Origin: an uncultured Clostridiaceae bacterium | GTDB lineage: Bacteria; Bacillota; Clostridia; TANB77; CAG-508 | Direction: 5' to 3' | DNA length: 64,000 bases | Assembly: GCA_947642455.1 (NCBI GenBank) | Contig: CANRSN010000003.1 | Location: 51,706 to 115,705 of the forward strand | Shown here: positions 18,989 through 30,076 of the stretch, in pieces | How positions within the stretch are numbered: the stretch's first letter is position 1 | Layout of the letters: each line of letters opens with the position of its first letter | Made by a program: the position numbers and the translations under genes | The notes under the pieces: model-generated | Databases searched by the model: none | Seen by the model: the letters and a program-made list of their open reading frames with translations, nothing else | Told to the model about the DNA's origin: nothing

Positions 18989-19169
18989 GTTACAATTTAC
19001 AGTTTATAAAATTATATATTTTAGGCAATATAATATTTATTTTAACCAAGTTTTTTACTGGCTTCGACAATCGCTCTGGGTCATGTCCACTCTGGGAGCT
19101 TCCCTGCGCAAAACTTCGTTAAAATAAATATTATATTGCCTAAATAGAAATTGGGTTGTAAATTGTAAC
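18989..19169. repeat. Palindromic element, copy 1
   Basis: Outer arms GTTACAATTTAC (18989-19000) and GTAAATTGTAAC (19158-19169) enclose a second inverted repeat (19022-19046 against 19118-19142). That encloses a GC-rich core with CTGGCTTCG, CTCTGGGTCATGTCCAC and GGGAGCTTCCCTGCGCA. Same family as copies near 26721, 40701, 44441, 46417 and 54364. Confidence 0.85.
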
Positions 19170-19206
19170 AAGTTATACTAGAATTTTTAATTTATTAAAA
19201 AATCTA

Positions 19207-19235
19207 TTGAAAAAATAATACAAATGTGTTAATAT
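19207..19235 (+). promoter_or_regulatory. Promoter of the ileS T-box transcript
   Basis: TTGAAA (19207-19212), 17-base spacer, TAATAT (19230-19235): a sigma-A type promoter just upstream of the T-box leader. Confidence 0.55.
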
Positions 19236-19241
19236 ATTAAG

Positions 19242-19512
19242 CATAGGAAAAACTAAAACAAGGACAACACAAATAAAAAAAGCCTTAAGAGAGCTAGATG
19301 TATGCTGAAATTCTAGTAGGAACTAATTTATTTGTTATCACCATGTTGTTTTTAACCTGAAAAAGTAATATTAATTTATAAACAAAGTAAGGTTAAACGT
19401 AAATCTGCGTTAAAGAAAATGAGAGGAAAATAAATTTAGTTTATTTTCAAATTAGGTGGTACCACGGAAATTCGCTCTATTTCGTCCTAAGAGGATGAAA
19501 TAGAGCTTTTTT
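19242..19512 (+). promoter_or_regulatory. T-box riboswitch (isoleucine) upstream of ileS
   Basis: The leader contains the T-box sequence AGGTGGTACCACGG (about 19453-19466), which pairs with the acceptor end of uncharged tRNA. It is followed by a strong terminator hairpin (19474-19487 against 19493-19506) and a T-run. Upstream stem I sequences include a candidate Ile specifier ATC at about 19337-19339. Uncharged tRNA-Ile would favour the antiterminator and switch on the downstream synthetase gene, which starts 40 bases later. Confidence 0.9.
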
Positions 19513-19552
19513 GAAATTAGTTATATGAAAATACAAAAAGGAGGATGAAAAA

Positions 19553-22500
19553 ATGTATAAAAAAGTAGAACTTAAAGAAGATGGATTTGTAGGAGTAGAA
19601 AAACAAATAAGAAATTTGTGGAAGGACAAAAACATTATACATAAAAATTTTGACATGAATAAAGGAAAAAGGTATTTTACTTTTTATGATGGACCACCAA
19701 CAGCAAATGGAAAGCCACATGTAGGTCATATTTTAACAAGAGTTATGAAAGATATTATACCAAGATATAAAGTTATGAAAGGGTATGATGTTATAAGAAA
19801 AGCTGGATGGGACACACATGGTTTACCAGTTGAACTAGAAGTAGAAAAAAAATTAGGAATTTCAGGAAAGCAACAAATAGAAGATTATGGTGTAGAAAAA
19901 TTTATACATGAATGCAAAGAAAGTGTATTTAAATATGTTTCTATGTGGGAAGATATGACAGAGCAAATAGGTTTCTGGGTAGATATGAAAGATCCATATG
20001 TCACATATCATGACAACTATATTGAATCTGAATGGTGGGCATTAAAACAGATGTGGGAAAAAGGACTTTTATATCAAGGTCATAAAGTTATGCCATATTG
20101 CCCAAGATGTGGTACAGCTCTTTCATCACATGAAGTTGCACAAGGTTATAAAGATGTGCAAGATTTAACTTGTACATGTAAATTTAAAGTAGAAGGAGAA
20201 GAAAATACATATTTCTTAGCTTGGACAACTACACCATGGACATTACCTTCAAACCTAGCTCTTTGCGTTAATAAAGCATATACATATACATATGTAAAGG
20301 TTGAAAGGCCTATTATAGATGGCAAGTTACAAGAAGATGGAAATGAAGAAATATATATTTTAGCAAAAGATTTAATAGATGTTGTTTTAAAAGATATTCC
20401 TTATGAAATAGTAAAAGAAGTAAAAGGCTCTGAGCTTTTAGGAATGAAATATGAGCAATTAATGCCATTTGCAAAACCAGAAGGAAAAGCATTTGTTGTA
20501 ATACATGGAGACTATGTAACTTTAACAGATGGTACTGGTATAGTTCATATAGCACCAGCTTATGGTGAAGATGATAGTTTTGTTTCTAAACAAAATGGAA
20601 TTGCATTTGTTAATTTAGTAGATAAAGAAGGAAAGTTTGTAGATGAAGTAGAACCATGGGCGGGTCAATTTGTAAAAAAATGTGATAAAGATATATGTAT
20701 ATGGCTTGCTAAACAAAATAAATTATTTAGTAGTGCTAAACATACACATAGTTATCCTCATTGTTGGAGATGTGACACACCGCTTCTATATTATCCAAAA
20801 GAGAGTTGGTTTGTAAAAATGACAGCTGTTCGTGACAAATTATTAGAAAATAACAACAAAATTAATTGGATGCCAGACACAATAAGAACAGGTCGTTTTG
20901 GAAAATTCTTAGAAAATGTTATAGATTGGGGAATTTCAAGAGATAGGTATTGGGGAACACCACTTCCAATTTGGACTTGTGAATGTGGTCACCATGAATG
21001 TATAGGAAGTAGAAAAGAACTTGAGGAAAAAGGTATAAACGTTCCTGAAAATGTTGAGCTTCATAAGCCATATTTAGACCCAATTCATATAAAATGCCCA
21101 GAGTGTGGAAAAGAAATGACAAGAGAAAAAGAAGTTATAGATTGTTGGTTCGACTCAGGTTCAATGCCATTTGCACAATTACATTATCCATTTGAAAATA
21201 AAGAATTATTTGACAAAAACTTCCCAGCCCAATTCATATCAGAAGCAGTTGACCAAACAAGAGGATGGTTTTATACATTGCTTGCAATATCAACATGTAT
21301 ATTTGAAACAAATCCATTTGAAAACTGTATAGTATTAGGTCATGTATTAGACAGTAAAGGGCTTAAGATGTCTAAACATTTAGGTAATGTTGTAGATCCA
21401 TTTGAAGTATTAAACTCAGTAGGTGCAGATGCTACAAGATGGCATTTCTACACAAGTAGTAGTCCATGGCTTCCAACCAGATTTTCTGTAAAAGATGTAG
21501 AAGAAACACAAAGGAAATTCTTATCTACATTATGGAATGTATATTCTTTCTATGTACTATATGCTGAAATTGACAAATTTAATCCAATGGAATATAAAGA
21601 TTATAAATCTAATAATGTTATGGATAAATGGATAATTTCAAAATTAAATACTTTAGTAAAAGATATAGATGTTAAATTAAATAAATATGAAATAACTTCA
21701 GCAGCACTACAAATAGAAGAATTTACAGATGAATTATCAAATTGGTATGTAAGAAGAAACAGAAATAGATATTGGCAAGAAAGTTTAACAGATGACAAAA
21801 TAGGTGCATATGTAACATTATATAAAGTATTAACAACATTAATAAAAGTTGCAGCTCCATTTGTGCCATTTATTACAGAAGAAATTTATCAAAACTTAGT
21901 AGCAGGAATCGATAAAGAAGCAGAGGCAAGTGTACATTTATGTTATTGGCCAGAAGTTAATGGAAATGAAATAGATAAAAAACTAGAAGAAGAAATGGGA
22001 TTAGCATATACAATAGTAAAATTAGGAAGAAGTGCTAGAAATTCAGCAAATATAAAAAATAGGCAACCACTTGCAAAAATGTTAATTTCAGCATCAACAC
22101 TTCCAGAATACTATGGAGATATAGTAAAAGATGAATTAAACATTAAAGAAGTAGAGCTAGGAGCTCAAATGTCTGAATATGTAAATTTTGAAATTAAGCC
22201 AAATTTACCAGTGCTAGGAAAAGCCTATGGAAAACTAATTCCTCAAATTAAACAAGAAATTGCAAAACAAAATCAAATGGAATTAGCACTTAAAATTCAA
22301 AAAGGTGAAACACAAGAAATTCTAGTAGATGGAACTGCAATAGAGTTAAATAGTGAAAACTTACTAATTACAATGCAAGGAAAAGATGGTTTTGCTTTTG
22401 CTGGAGAAGGCGAAATAGGTGTTGTATTAGATACTACAATTACTGAACAATTAAAAGAAGAGGGATATTTAAGAGAAATACTTTCTAAAGTTCAAAATAT

Positions 22501-22708
22501 GAGAAAAGATAGTGGTTTTGAAGTATTAGACAGAATAGAGTTATATGTATCTGGAAATGAAATTCTTGAAAATGTAATAAGAAAATTTGAAAATCAAATT
22601 AAAAAAGATACTTTAGCAAATGAAATTTTATATAATACTGATGCAGAGTATACTCAAACTTCTATTAATGGAGAAAACTTGAAAATTGCTGTAAAAGTAA
22701 TAAAATAG
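19553..22708 (+). CDS. ileS: Isoleucyl-tRNA synthetase
   Basis: A 1051-residue class Ia synthetase. The ATP-binding HIGH motif appears as HVGH (residues 56-59) in [14 protein letters not shown], and the KMSKS motif as KMSKH in [10 protein letters not shown]. The editing domain lies between, with [13 protein letters not shown], and tRNA-binding and C-terminal regions follow. Length and motifs fit the long (type 2) IleRS class, often mupirocin-tolerant by family knowledge. Expression is controlled by the T-box leader. ATG 19553 has AGGAGG. Confidence 0.96.
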   Translation: MYKKVELKEDGFVGVEKQIRNLWKDKNIIHKNFDMNKGKRYFTFYDGPPTANGKPHVGHILTRVMKDIIPRYKVMKGYDVIRKAGWDTHGLPVELEVEKKLGISGKQQIEDYGVEKFIHECKESVFKYVSMWEDMTEQIGFWVDMKDPYVTYHDNYIESEWWALKQMWEKGLLYQGHKVMPYCPRCGTALSSHEVAQGYKDVQDLTCTCKFKVEGEENTYFLAWTTTPWTLPSNLALCVNKAYTYTYVKVERPIIDGKLQEDGNEEIYILAKDLIDVVLKDIPYEIVKEVKGSELLGMKYEQLMPFAKPEGKAFVVIHGDYVTLTDGTGIVHIAPAYGEDDSFVSKQNGIAFVNLVDKEGKFVDEVEPWAGQFVKKCDKDICIWLAKQNKLFSSAKHTHSYPHCWRCDTPLLYYPKESWFVKMTAVRDKLLENNNKINWMPDTIRTGRFGKFLENVIDWGISRDRYWGTPLPIWTCECGHHECIGSRKELEEKGINVPENVELHKPYLDPIHIKCPECGKEMTREKEVIDCWFDSGSMPFAQLHYPFENKELFDKNFPAQFISEAVDQTRGWFYTLLAISTCIFETNPFENCIVLGHVLDSKGLKMSKHLGNVVDPFEVLNSVGADATRWHFYTSSSPWLPTRFSVKDVEETQRKFLSTLWNVYSFYVLYAEIDKFNPMEYKDYKSNNVMDKWIISKLNTLVKDIDVKLNKYEITSAALQIEEFTDELSNWYVRRNRNRYWQESLTDDKIGAYVTLYKVLTTLIKVAAPFVPFITEEIYQNLVAGIDKEAEASVHLCYWPEVNGNEIDKKLEEEMGLAYTIVKLGRSARNSANIKNRQPLAKMLISASTLPEYYGDIVKDELNIKEVELGAQMSEYVNFEIKPNLPVLGKAYGKLIPQIKQEIAKQNQMELALKIQKGETQEILVDGTAIELNSENLLITMQGKDGFAFAGEGEIGVVLDTTITEQLKEEGYLREILSKVQNMRKDSGFEVLDRIELYVSGNEILENVIRKFENQIKKDTLANEILYNTDAEYTQTSINGENLKIAVKVIK

Positions 22709-22730
22709 TAATAGATAATAAAAACTAATT

Positions 22731-22783
22731 TGTTGTATAGGAGACAGTATTATATATTTAAAAGAAAAATCCTATGCAACAAA
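22731..22783. repeat. Inverted repeat downstream of ileS
   Basis: TTTGTTGTATAGGA and its near complement TCCTATGCAACAAA face each other across an AT-rich loop of about 27 bases. It may end the ileS transcript, but lacks a T-run. Confidence 0.4.
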
Positions 22784-22826
22784 TGAATTTATATATTATA
22801 AGAAAGTGAAAGGAACAGAAGTTTAA

Positions 22827-23744
22827 ATGGAAAAAGTAAAAGATTTTATAATAAATGTTATTAGAGGCTTTTGTATGGCATTAGCTGATAGCGTACCAGG
22901 GGTATCTGGAGGTACTATAGCATTTTTATTGGGATTTTATGATAAATTTATAGGTTCATTAGATGATATATTTAGAGGAAAAAAGGAAGAAAAAATAGAA
23001 GCTTTAAAGTTTTTAATTAAAATAGGAATAGGTTGGGCAATTGGTTTTATAATAGCTTCAAAGATTCTTGGAAGTGTACTAGAAACACATATATATGCCC
23101 TAAGTTCTTTATTCTTAGGATTTATAATATTTGCGATACCTATTGTTATACATGAAGAAAAAGAAACTTTAAAGAAAAGCTATAAAAGTATAATTTTTAT
23201 ATTATTAGGAATTGCCTTTGTAATTGGAATAACACTTTTAAGTCCAGCAAAAGGAGATAATGGTGTAAATATAGCAAATTTGGATTTTGGAATAATAGTA
23301 TATGTCTTTATAGCTGCAATGATTGCAATATCTGCAATGGTTCTACCAGGAATCTCAGGGTCAACATTATTATTAATATTTGGTCTATATGCACCAATAT
23401 TTGGAGCAATACATAAATTTTTGGAGTTTGACTTTAGTGTTGTACCAATACTAATTGTATTTGGTTTAGGAATTATTACTGGTGTTCTGGTATTTGTTAG
23501 ATTAATAAAAAAATGTCTAACAAAATATAGGGCGCAATCTATTTATGCGATAATAGGAATGATGATAGGTTCAATATATTCAATTTTACAAGGACCAACA
23601 ACTTTAGAAACACCTCAAGCAGCTATGAATTTTGGAACTTTTAGTATATTATTTTTTGTTATAGGAGCATTGGTAGTTGCAGGATTACAAGCTTTAAAAT
23701 ATTTTATGGATAAAAAAGAAAATAAAGAAATTAACAGCATATAA
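22827..23744 (+). CDS. DUF368 polyprenyl-phosphate transporter (PopT-like)
   Basis: A 305-residue multi-spanning protein with the DUF368 signature ADSVPGVSGGTIAFLLG near the N-terminus and its internal repeat VLPGISGSTLLLIFG in the second half. Established knowledge: DUF368 proteins (PopT) recycle undecaprenyl phosphate across the membrane for envelope polymer synthesis. It stands alone, between ileS and the convergent SplB-like gene. ATG at 22827 follows AAAGGAACAG. Confidence 0.85.
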   Translation: MEKVKDFIINVIRGFCMALADSVPGVSGGTIAFLLGFYDKFIGSLDDIFRGKKEEKIEALKFLIKIGIGWAIGFIIASKILGSVLETHIYALSSLFLGFIIFAIPIVIHEEKETLKKSYKSIIFILLGIAFVIGITLLSPAKGDNGVNIANLDFGIIVYVFIAAMIAISAMVLPGISGSTLLLIFGLYAPIFGAIHKFLEFDFSVVPILIVFGLGIITGVLVFVRLIKKCLTKYRAQSIYAIIGMMIGSIYSILQGPTTLETPQAAMNFGTFSILFFVIGALVVAGLQALKYFMDKKENKEINSI

Positions 23745-23863
23745 AAGAAGCAAAAGCGAACACTGAGGATAATCCTTTTTGTTCGTTTTATTTAACAACA
23801 TTGCTATTTTACAGGTAAAGAAAACGAAACCAAAGATTCGTATCTCTAGTATTCGCTTTAAAA

Positions 23864-24862
23864 TTAAACAATATATAAAATCTTGTTTTGTGGAAAATAT
23901 TTATATAATTCTTGTCTAAAAAATAATTCACCTTCATCTCGAAGTTGAGATTTATACCAATATTTGCCTCTTCCTCTTCCAGTCATTAAATTTTTATCAT
24001 ATAAATTAATAGAAGTAGGGAATGCTTCTTCATTTATTTTAGTATGAACATAACTGTATGTCATAAAAATAATTTCAAAAAACACATCTTTTTTTACTTT
24101 TTCACTTAATTCACAGCTTAATCTTTCAATTAATTCGTGATATAATTTTTTCCAATTATCTACAAAAATTACAGGAGCAATTAATATACCTATTTTATAA
24201 TCTGCATCTTTTAATTTATTAATAGCTTCAATACGTCCTCTTAGTCTTGAAGTTCCATATTCTACTTTATTAATAATTTCTTCTGGATTAACACTTATTC
24301 GTATTATTATTTTTCCATTATGTTGTAAAGGTAAAATAGAGTCTACCATATCAAATTTAGTAGGAAAAGTAAGATTACCCTTTCTACAATTTTTAAAATT
24401 TTCGATAGTCCATACTAAATTATCTGTAATAGTATTTTCTAAGATTAAATCACTATTACTTCCGATTTCAAAAGTTAATTCTCTATCAGACTTTTCAGAT
24501 GTTTTTATTATCTTTTCCAACATTTGCTCTCTATTAACAAATAACCTTAAATATGCACACTTATTATAATTACATACTAAATAACAATACATACATGACG
24601 CTGTACAACCAGAAGAAGTATAGGGGACTAAATAATCAGAAACTTTATGGTTTTCTACAAACTTATGTGTTTTTCGAATACCTATTATTAAATTTCTTTT
24701 CATATCTAAAAATTCTTTGTTAGACTTATTTCTCATTTCTTCTATATTGTTGTGACTTTCTATTAAAAACTTAGGAGTTTGTTCATATTTTTTTAATAAT
24801 TCTTTTCCTAATTCATAATTTTCAATATCTTTTTCATAATAAATTGCTTTTGGTTTAAACAT
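23864..24862 (-). CDS. splB: Spore photoproduct lyase-like radical SAM protein
   Basis: A 332-residue radical SAM enzyme. The iron-sulfur motif CTASCMYC uses Cys86, Cys90 and Cys93, at almost the same positions as in B. subtilis SplB. SplB-type segments such as NKCAYLRLFVN, FEIGSNSD and the C-terminal MTGRGRGKYWY follow. SplB repairs the spore-specific thymine dimer during germination. Oddity: where B. subtilis SplB has its hydrogen-donor Cys141, this protein reads GSNSD, with no Cys. It may use another residue, or be a paralogue with a different role. Convergent with the DUF368 gene. Confidence 0.78.
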   Translation of the reverse strand: MFKPKAIYYEKDIENYELGKELLKKYEQTPKFLIESHNNIEEMRNKSNKEFLDMKRNLIIGIRKTHKFVENHKVSDYLVPYTSSGCTASCMYCYLVCNYNKCAYLRLFVNREQMLEKIIKTSEKSDRELTFEIGSNSDLILENTITDNLVWTIENFKNCRKGNLTFPTKFDMVDSILPLQHNGKIIIRISVNPEEIINKVEYGTSRLRGRIEAINKLKDADYKIGILIAPVIFVDNWKKLYHELIERLSCELSEKVKKDVFFEIIFMTYSYVHTKINEEAFPTSINLYDKNLMTGRGRGKYWYKSQLRDEGELFFRQELYKYFPQNKILYIV

Positions 24863-24954
24863 ACTTAATTGTATTCCTTTCTTAACATGATTATATATAT
24901 TTTATCCATATTGCGATAAAAAATTAAAAAAAATGCAGTCAAAATGAATTTATC

Positions 24955-24983
24955 TTGACTAAAATAATAAAAATATATATAAT
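24955..24983 (+). promoter_or_regulatory. Promoter of the aldolase gene
   Basis: TTGACT (24955-24960), 17-base spacer, TATAAT (24978-24983), 44 bases before the aldolase ATG: a near-consensus sigma-A promoter for a highly expressed glycolytic gene. Confidence 0.75.
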
Positions 24984-25006
24984 AAACAAAGAAATTATAG
25001 GATTAA

Positions 25007-25960
<954 letters not shown>

Positions 25961-25962
25961 AA

Positions 25963-26118
25963 AAGACCAAAAGAGGCATAATTAAATTATTCAAAACTTT
26001 TAGATTACTTTTTATGCCTTGCCTTTATCGCCTCCAAAATTGCTTTAGCAATTTTGCGTAGAACGTTTGGAGAAGCTTTATATCCTAGAAAAGTATAGCA
26101 AGTTGTTATACTTTTCTG
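25963..26118. repeat. Second dispersed repeat family, copy A
   Basis: Shares with copies B (61629-61760, opposite strand) and C (62961-63118) a start with AAAAGAGGCATAATTAAA (A and C), a TTATGCC/TCACGCC segment and the motif ATTGCTTTAGCAATTTTG. It ends in a hairpin (AGAAAAGTATA against TTATACTTTTCT). It could act as the aldolase terminator. Confidence 0.6.
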
Positions 26119-26183
26119 TATATAAAAATATAGTATATTAAACTATTATAAGTTAAAATATACTATATTTATAACCAAATATA

Positions 26184-26639
26184 TTAAAATGATTTTGTAG
26201 GATGGTTATAACGTTGAATATATCTTTCTGCATCCTTTTTGGCTAAATCTCTACGTTTATCATAAAGTTTTTTTCCTTTTCCAATACCAAGTTCAACCTT
26301 TACAAAACTACCTTTAAAGTATAAACTAATAGGAACTAAAGTATATCCTTGTTGTTTAATAAGGCCTATAAGTTTCATAATTTCGCGTTTATTTAGTAAA
26401 AGTTTTCTGTCACGTAAAGGATTTTTATTGAAAATATTACCATGTTCATAAGGACTAATATGCATAGAATGAATAATAACTTCTCCATTTTCAATAGAAG
26501 CATAACTATCTTTTAAGTTTACTCTCCCATTTCTAATTGACTTTATTTCTGTACCTGCTAAAACAATACCAGCTTCTATTGTATCTGTAATAGTATAGTC
26601 ATGTTTTGCAACAGGATTTTTTGCAATTAATTTTGTCAT
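26184..26639 (-). CDS. smpB: SsrA-binding protein SmpB
   Basis: A 151-residue protein. The start at 26639 is chosen because AAGAGG lies just upstream; the longer frame to 26702 has a poor start. It shows the SmpB core: [31 protein letters not shown], and the basic tail [15 protein letters not shown] that enters the ribosomal decoding centre. It delivers tmRNA to stalled ribosomes. No tmRNA gene is seen in the window. Confidence 0.95.
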   Translation of the reverse strand: MTKLIAKNPVAKHDYTITDTIEAGIVLAGTEIKSIRNGRVNLKDSYASIENGEVIIHSMHISPYEHGNIFNKNPLRDRKLLLNKREIMKLIGLIKQQGYTLVPISLYFKGSFVKVELGIGKGKKLYDKRRDLAKKDAERYIQRYNHPTKSF

Positions 26640-26720
26640 ATAAAAACCTCTTTTACTAAAATATGTAACTATTATATCATATATATTTAGTAAATAAAAC
26701 AAAACTTCTAAAAATACGTA

Positions 26721-26933
26721 AAAAAGAGTACAATTTGTTACATTTCACATATTAAAATCAGAATCATATAAGTACTATAATATTTGTATTAACAAAGTTT
26801 TGCGCAGGGAAGCTCCCACAGTGGACATGACCCAGAGCGATTGGCGAAGCCAGTAAAAAACTTTGTTAATACAAATATTATAGTACTTAAGTGAATATTA
26901 TATATGTGAAATGTAACAAATTGTACTCTTTTT
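26721..26933. repeat. Palindromic element, copy 2
   Basis: The outer arms are a perfect 32-base inverted repeat (26721-26752 against 26902-26933). Inside lie TTTGTATTAACAAAG and its complement, around the GC-rich core in the orientation GCGCAGGGAAGCTCCC to GGCGAAGCCAG. A loose copy of the outer arm (GTAACAAATTGTACTC with a T-run) also occurs alone near 15776-15797. Confidence 0.88.
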
Positions 26934-26996
26934 TTGTTGCTAAAAATAAAATTAATAATACAGCAGAACATAAATTTTTCTTAATTCTAAATGTAA

Positions 26997-27058
26997 CTTC
27001 TATTGTGAGATACTAATAAAATTAAAAATAAATATTAATGCCTCACAATAGAAATTAA
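26997..27058. repeat. Small hairpin derivative of the palindromic family
   Basis: TTCTATTGTGAG and CTCACAATAGAA flank AAAAATAAATATTAAT, the typical inner end of the element family, but the GC-rich core is absent. Probably an internally deleted copy. It also lies at the 3' side of the small membrane protein gene, where it could end transcription. Confidence 0.5.
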
Positions 27059-27082
27059 CTTAATCAATCTAATACTAGATTT

Positions 27083-27547
27083 TTATTTTTGGTTATCATC
27101 ATCATCATCATTATTATTAGACGAATAATTTTTTCCCCTAGCATATGCCCATATAAGAGCAATAATTGCTATAGCTGCTAAAACAACAATTATCCAAGTC
27201 CAAGTATTAGAAGTCATACCACCTAAAGTAGCAGAATCAGCTGTTCTTGTAGCAGTATAATTTCCACCATTGTTATCTCTAGTAATTGCGCCAGTAACTT
27301 TATTTGCATTATTATCATTATTTTTAGTAATATTATCCATAGTATTTTCAGCAGCACCAGTCATATTTCTAATACCATTAGCTGCTCCACTTGCAGCATC
27401 TTCCATAACATTTTCTGCACCACCAACAAAATTTCTAATTCCTTCTACAGGATTCATATTAGTTTCATTTGCAGCAAAAGTATAAGAGAAAGAAACAACA
27501 AGAGCAATAACTAAAAATAAGGCACTCATAATAAGTTTCTTTTTCAT
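27083..27547 (-). CDS. Small exported, C-terminally membrane-anchored protein
   Basis: A 154-residue protein: signal peptide (about residues 1-25, cut near TFA-A), two imperfect copies of an amphipathic repeat (GIRNFVGGAENVMED and GIRNMTGAAENTMDN), a Thr/Asn-rich linker, one membrane helix (about 113-135) and a cytoplasmic tail ending in NNNDDDDDNQK. Good AGGAGG site. No family recognised. The next gene (27869) has the same overall design, so the two may be functional partners or distant paralogues. Confidence 0.65.
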   Translation of the reverse strand: MKKKLIMSALFLVIALVVSFSYTFAANETNMNPVEGIRNFVGGAENVMEDAASGAANGIRNMTGAAENTMDNITKNNDNNANKVTGAITRDNNGGNYTATRTADSATLGGMTSNTWTWIIVVLAAIAIIALIWAYARGKNYSSNNNDDDDDNQK

Positions 27548-27868
27548 AGTATCCTCCTTAAAAAATTAAAATCTTCTATATAAAATTAGAATTAATAATA
27601 TTATTGATTTTTAAAAACAAAATATACAGAAAAAAGTCGATTTGAAAAAATTACATACATAAATGTTGTAAAAAAACAAAAAATATGTAAAAAAGAGTAA
27701 TTCGGAAGTTATAAGTTTTACTGACATCTGATTTTACTATATTAACGAAGGTTAAAAATATTTTTAGTCAATAAAATTGACCAATATATATTTATAGTTG
27801 AAAACAACTAGTGTTCTAAATATATATTAGCCAATTTGAAATATAAATATTAGACTTTGAAATTTATA
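27548..27868. other. Intergenic stretch with a hairpin
   Basis: No gene. An inverted repeat with a central TAGTTGAAAACAACTA and flanking AATATATATTTA arms (about 27784-27829) could terminate the minus-strand gene at 27869. The rest is AT-rich upstream DNA of the gene at 27083. Confidence 0.4.
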
Positions 27869-28174
27869 TTATTTTCCATGAATTCTAATTAAAATAGCAA
27901 TTCCTAATAAAATCAATACAACTCCAACAACTATTAATAAAATATTTAAAATATTACCAATACCTAATTCTTCATTGTTAGAAGAAGAATTTGTATTTTG
28001 ACCAGAAACAGTTGTAGTATAATTAGAAGAATTAGTTATAGAATTTGAAACAATAGAATTTGAAGATATATCATTCTCTTGTAAATTCATATTAATATCT
28101 GTTGCATAGGTCATAGTTGTAGCAAATAGCAACAAAATTAGTAATGCTGATATCTTTTTCATAATTTTTATCAT
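27869..28174 (-). CDS. Small exported, membrane-anchored protein
   Basis: About 101 residues from the ATG at 28174, which has AAAGGAAG upstream; the frame extends to 28219 without a good start. Signal peptide, a Ser/Asn/Thr-rich outside region of about 50 residues, then one membrane helix (GNILNILLIVVGVVLIL) and a short basic end. Same design as the gene at 27083. Unknown function. Confidence 0.55.
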   Translation of the reverse strand: MIKIMKKISALLILLLFATTMTYATDINMNLQENDISSNSIVSNSITNSSNYTTTVSGQNTNSSSNNEELGIGNILNILLIVVGVVLILLGIAILIRIHGK

Positions 28175-28204
28175 ATAAAAACTTCCTTTCATTTGTACTA
28201 AGTA

Positions 28205-28270
28205 ACAGTTACAATTCACAGTTTGTAAAATTATATATCGCCTAACTAGAAATTAGGCTGTAAATTGTAA
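28205..28270. repeat. Outer-arm hairpin without core
   Basis: GTTACAATTCACAGTTTGTAAAA and a matching GCTGTAAATTGTAAC form a simple hairpin around CGCCTAACTAGAAATTAGGC. These are the arms seen around copies 1 and 6 of the palindromic elements, here without the GC-rich core. It shows that the arm hairpins exist independently. Confidence 0.6.
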
Positions 28271-28398
28271 CAATTAACAATATAATACACAATAAATAAA
28301 AAAAAGTCTAGTATTTTTTTAAAAAATGTAATAAAATATGTATATTATAATTACAATTCATGGTTTACAAAATAAATATATTATACAAGGAGGAAAAA

Positions 28399-28818
28399 AT
28401 GGAGTATAGAAAATTTAACAACATAATAGTTGCAAGAATGGACAAAGGTGAAGAAATTTTAGAAAAGGTAAAAGAAATAGCATTAAAAGAAAATATAAAA
28501 TTAGCAAATATAAATGCTTTAGGTGCAGTAGGAGATTTTACAGTAGGAGTATTTAAAACAAAAGAAAAGAAATACTATTCAAATACATTTACAGGAGATT
28601 TTGAAATAGTATCATTAACAGGAACAATAAATACAATGAATGGAGAATTTTATTGCCATTTACATATGAGTGCAGGAGATAAAGAAGGAAAAGTATTTGG
28701 AGGACACTTAAATAAAGCAATAATAAGTGCAACATGCGAAATGGTAATAAATATAATAGATGGACAAGTAGATAGAATACATGATGAAAATATTGGTTTA
28801 AATTTATTCAAATTTTAG
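28399..28818 (+). CDS. PPC (DUF296) domain protein
   Basis: A 139-residue protein; start at 28399 chosen for the AGGAGG site. It has the PPC-domain signature: ALGAVGDFTVGVF, GTINTMNG, CHLHMSAGD and VFGGHL with its metal-binding His residues. Bacterial PPC proteins are trimeric and thought to bind DNA or small ligands; no specific role is known. It ends 27 bases before the flavodiiron gene, so they may share a transcript. Confidence 0.82.
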   Translation: MEYRKFNNIIVARMDKGEEILEKVKEIALKENIKLANINALGAVGDFTVGVFKTKEKKYYSNTFTGDFEIVSLTGTINTMNGEFYCHLHMSAGDKEGKVFGGHLNKAIISATCEMVINIIDGQVDRIHDENIGLNLFKF

Positions 28819-28845
28819 TAAATAATAAAGGAGAGGAAAATTAAC

Positions 28846-30006
28846 ATGAAAGAGATAGAAATTTCAAAAGACATATTATATATAGGAGCAGATGACAAAG
28901 ATATTGACTTTTTTGAAGGTCAATATATAGTACCTAACGGAATATCTTATAATTCATATTTAATAAAAGATGAGAAAAATGTAATAATGGATACTGTAGA
29001 CAAAAGAAAGACAAAAGAGTGGCTAGAAAATTTAGATAAAGCTCTAGATGGAGAAACACTTCATTATTTAGTAGTATCACATATGGAACCAGACCATGCA
29101 TACAATGTTGGACTGTTAGCAAGTAAATATCCAGATATGAAAATAGTTGGCAATGAAAAAACTTTTACATTTATAAAACAATTTTTTGATATTGAAAATT
29201 TAGAAGAAAGAAAAGTAATAGTAAAAGAAGCAGATACTTTAAACATAGGAAAGCATACACTACAATTTTTTATGGCACCAATGGTACATTGGCCAGAAGT
29301 AATGGTAACATATGAACAAACTGAAAAAATATTGTTCTCAGCAGATGGTTTCGGTAAATTTGGAACATTAGATACACAAGAAGAATGGGATTGTGAAGCA
29401 AGACGTTACTATTTTAACATAGTTGGAAAATATGGTGTACAAGTACAAAGTTTATTAAAAAAAGCTGCTACATTACAAATAGAAAAAATTTGTCCTTTAC
29501 ATGGTCCAATTTTAAAAGAAGATTTAGGTCATTATATCAATTTATATGATATATGGAGTAGTTACAAACCTGAAAGTGATGGAGTGTTTATTGCCTGTGC
29601 ATCAATTTATGGAAACACTTTAGAAGCTGCAAACAAAATGGCAGAGATATTAAAAGATAATGGTGTTAAGAAAGTTGTTGTTACAGATTTAGTACGAGAA
29701 GATATGGCAGAAGCCGTTGAAGATGCTTTTAGATATGATAAAATAATTTTAGCTTGTTCAACTTATAATATGGGAATATTTCCTCCTATGGAACAATTAT
29801 TGACACATCTTAAAGCTAAAAATTATCAAAATAGGAAAATTGGACTTATAGAAAATGGAACTTGGGCACCTAACTCTGCAAAATGTATAAAAAATATCTT
29901 AAATGAAATGAAAGATATTACTATTGTAGAACCTACAATTACAATAAAATCAGTAATAAATAATGAAAATATAGAAGAAATGAAAAAATTGGCTAAAGAA
30001 TTGTAA
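28846..30006 (+). CDS. Flavodiiron protein (A-type flavoprotein, FprA)
   Basis: A 386-residue protein. The metallo-beta-lactamase-like domain carries the diiron ligands HMEPDH (residues 79-84), a His in MVHWPEV, Asp in SADGFG, and CPLHGP. From about residue 250 a flavodoxin domain follows, with its FMN loop CASIYGNT. Such proteins reduce O2 to water or NO to N2O in anaerobes, which fits a strict anaerobe. AAGGAGAGG ribosome site. Confidence 0.92.
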   Translation: MKEIEISKDILYIGADDKDIDFFEGQYIVPNGISYNSYLIKDEKNVIMDTVDKRKTKEWLENLDKALDGETLHYLVVSHMEPDHAYNVGLLASKYPDMKIVGNEKTFTFIKQFFDIENLEERKVIVKEADTLNIGKHTLQFFMAPMVHWPEVMVTYEQTEKILFSADGFGKFGTLDTQEEWDCEARRYYFNIVGKYGVQVQSLLKKAATLQIEKICPLHGPILKEDLGHYINLYDIWSSYKPESDGVFIACASIYGNTLEAANKMAEILKDNGVKKVVVTDLVREDMAEAVEDAFRYDKIILACSTYNMGIFPPMEQLLTHLKAKNYQNRKIGLIENGTWAPNSAKCIKNILNEMKDITIVEPTITIKSVINNENIEEMKKLAKEL

Positions 30007-30076
30007 ATAATAGTTTTATAACAAATATATACTAGAAAAGTATTCTGAACTCTTAGAATACTTTTCATATCTTATT

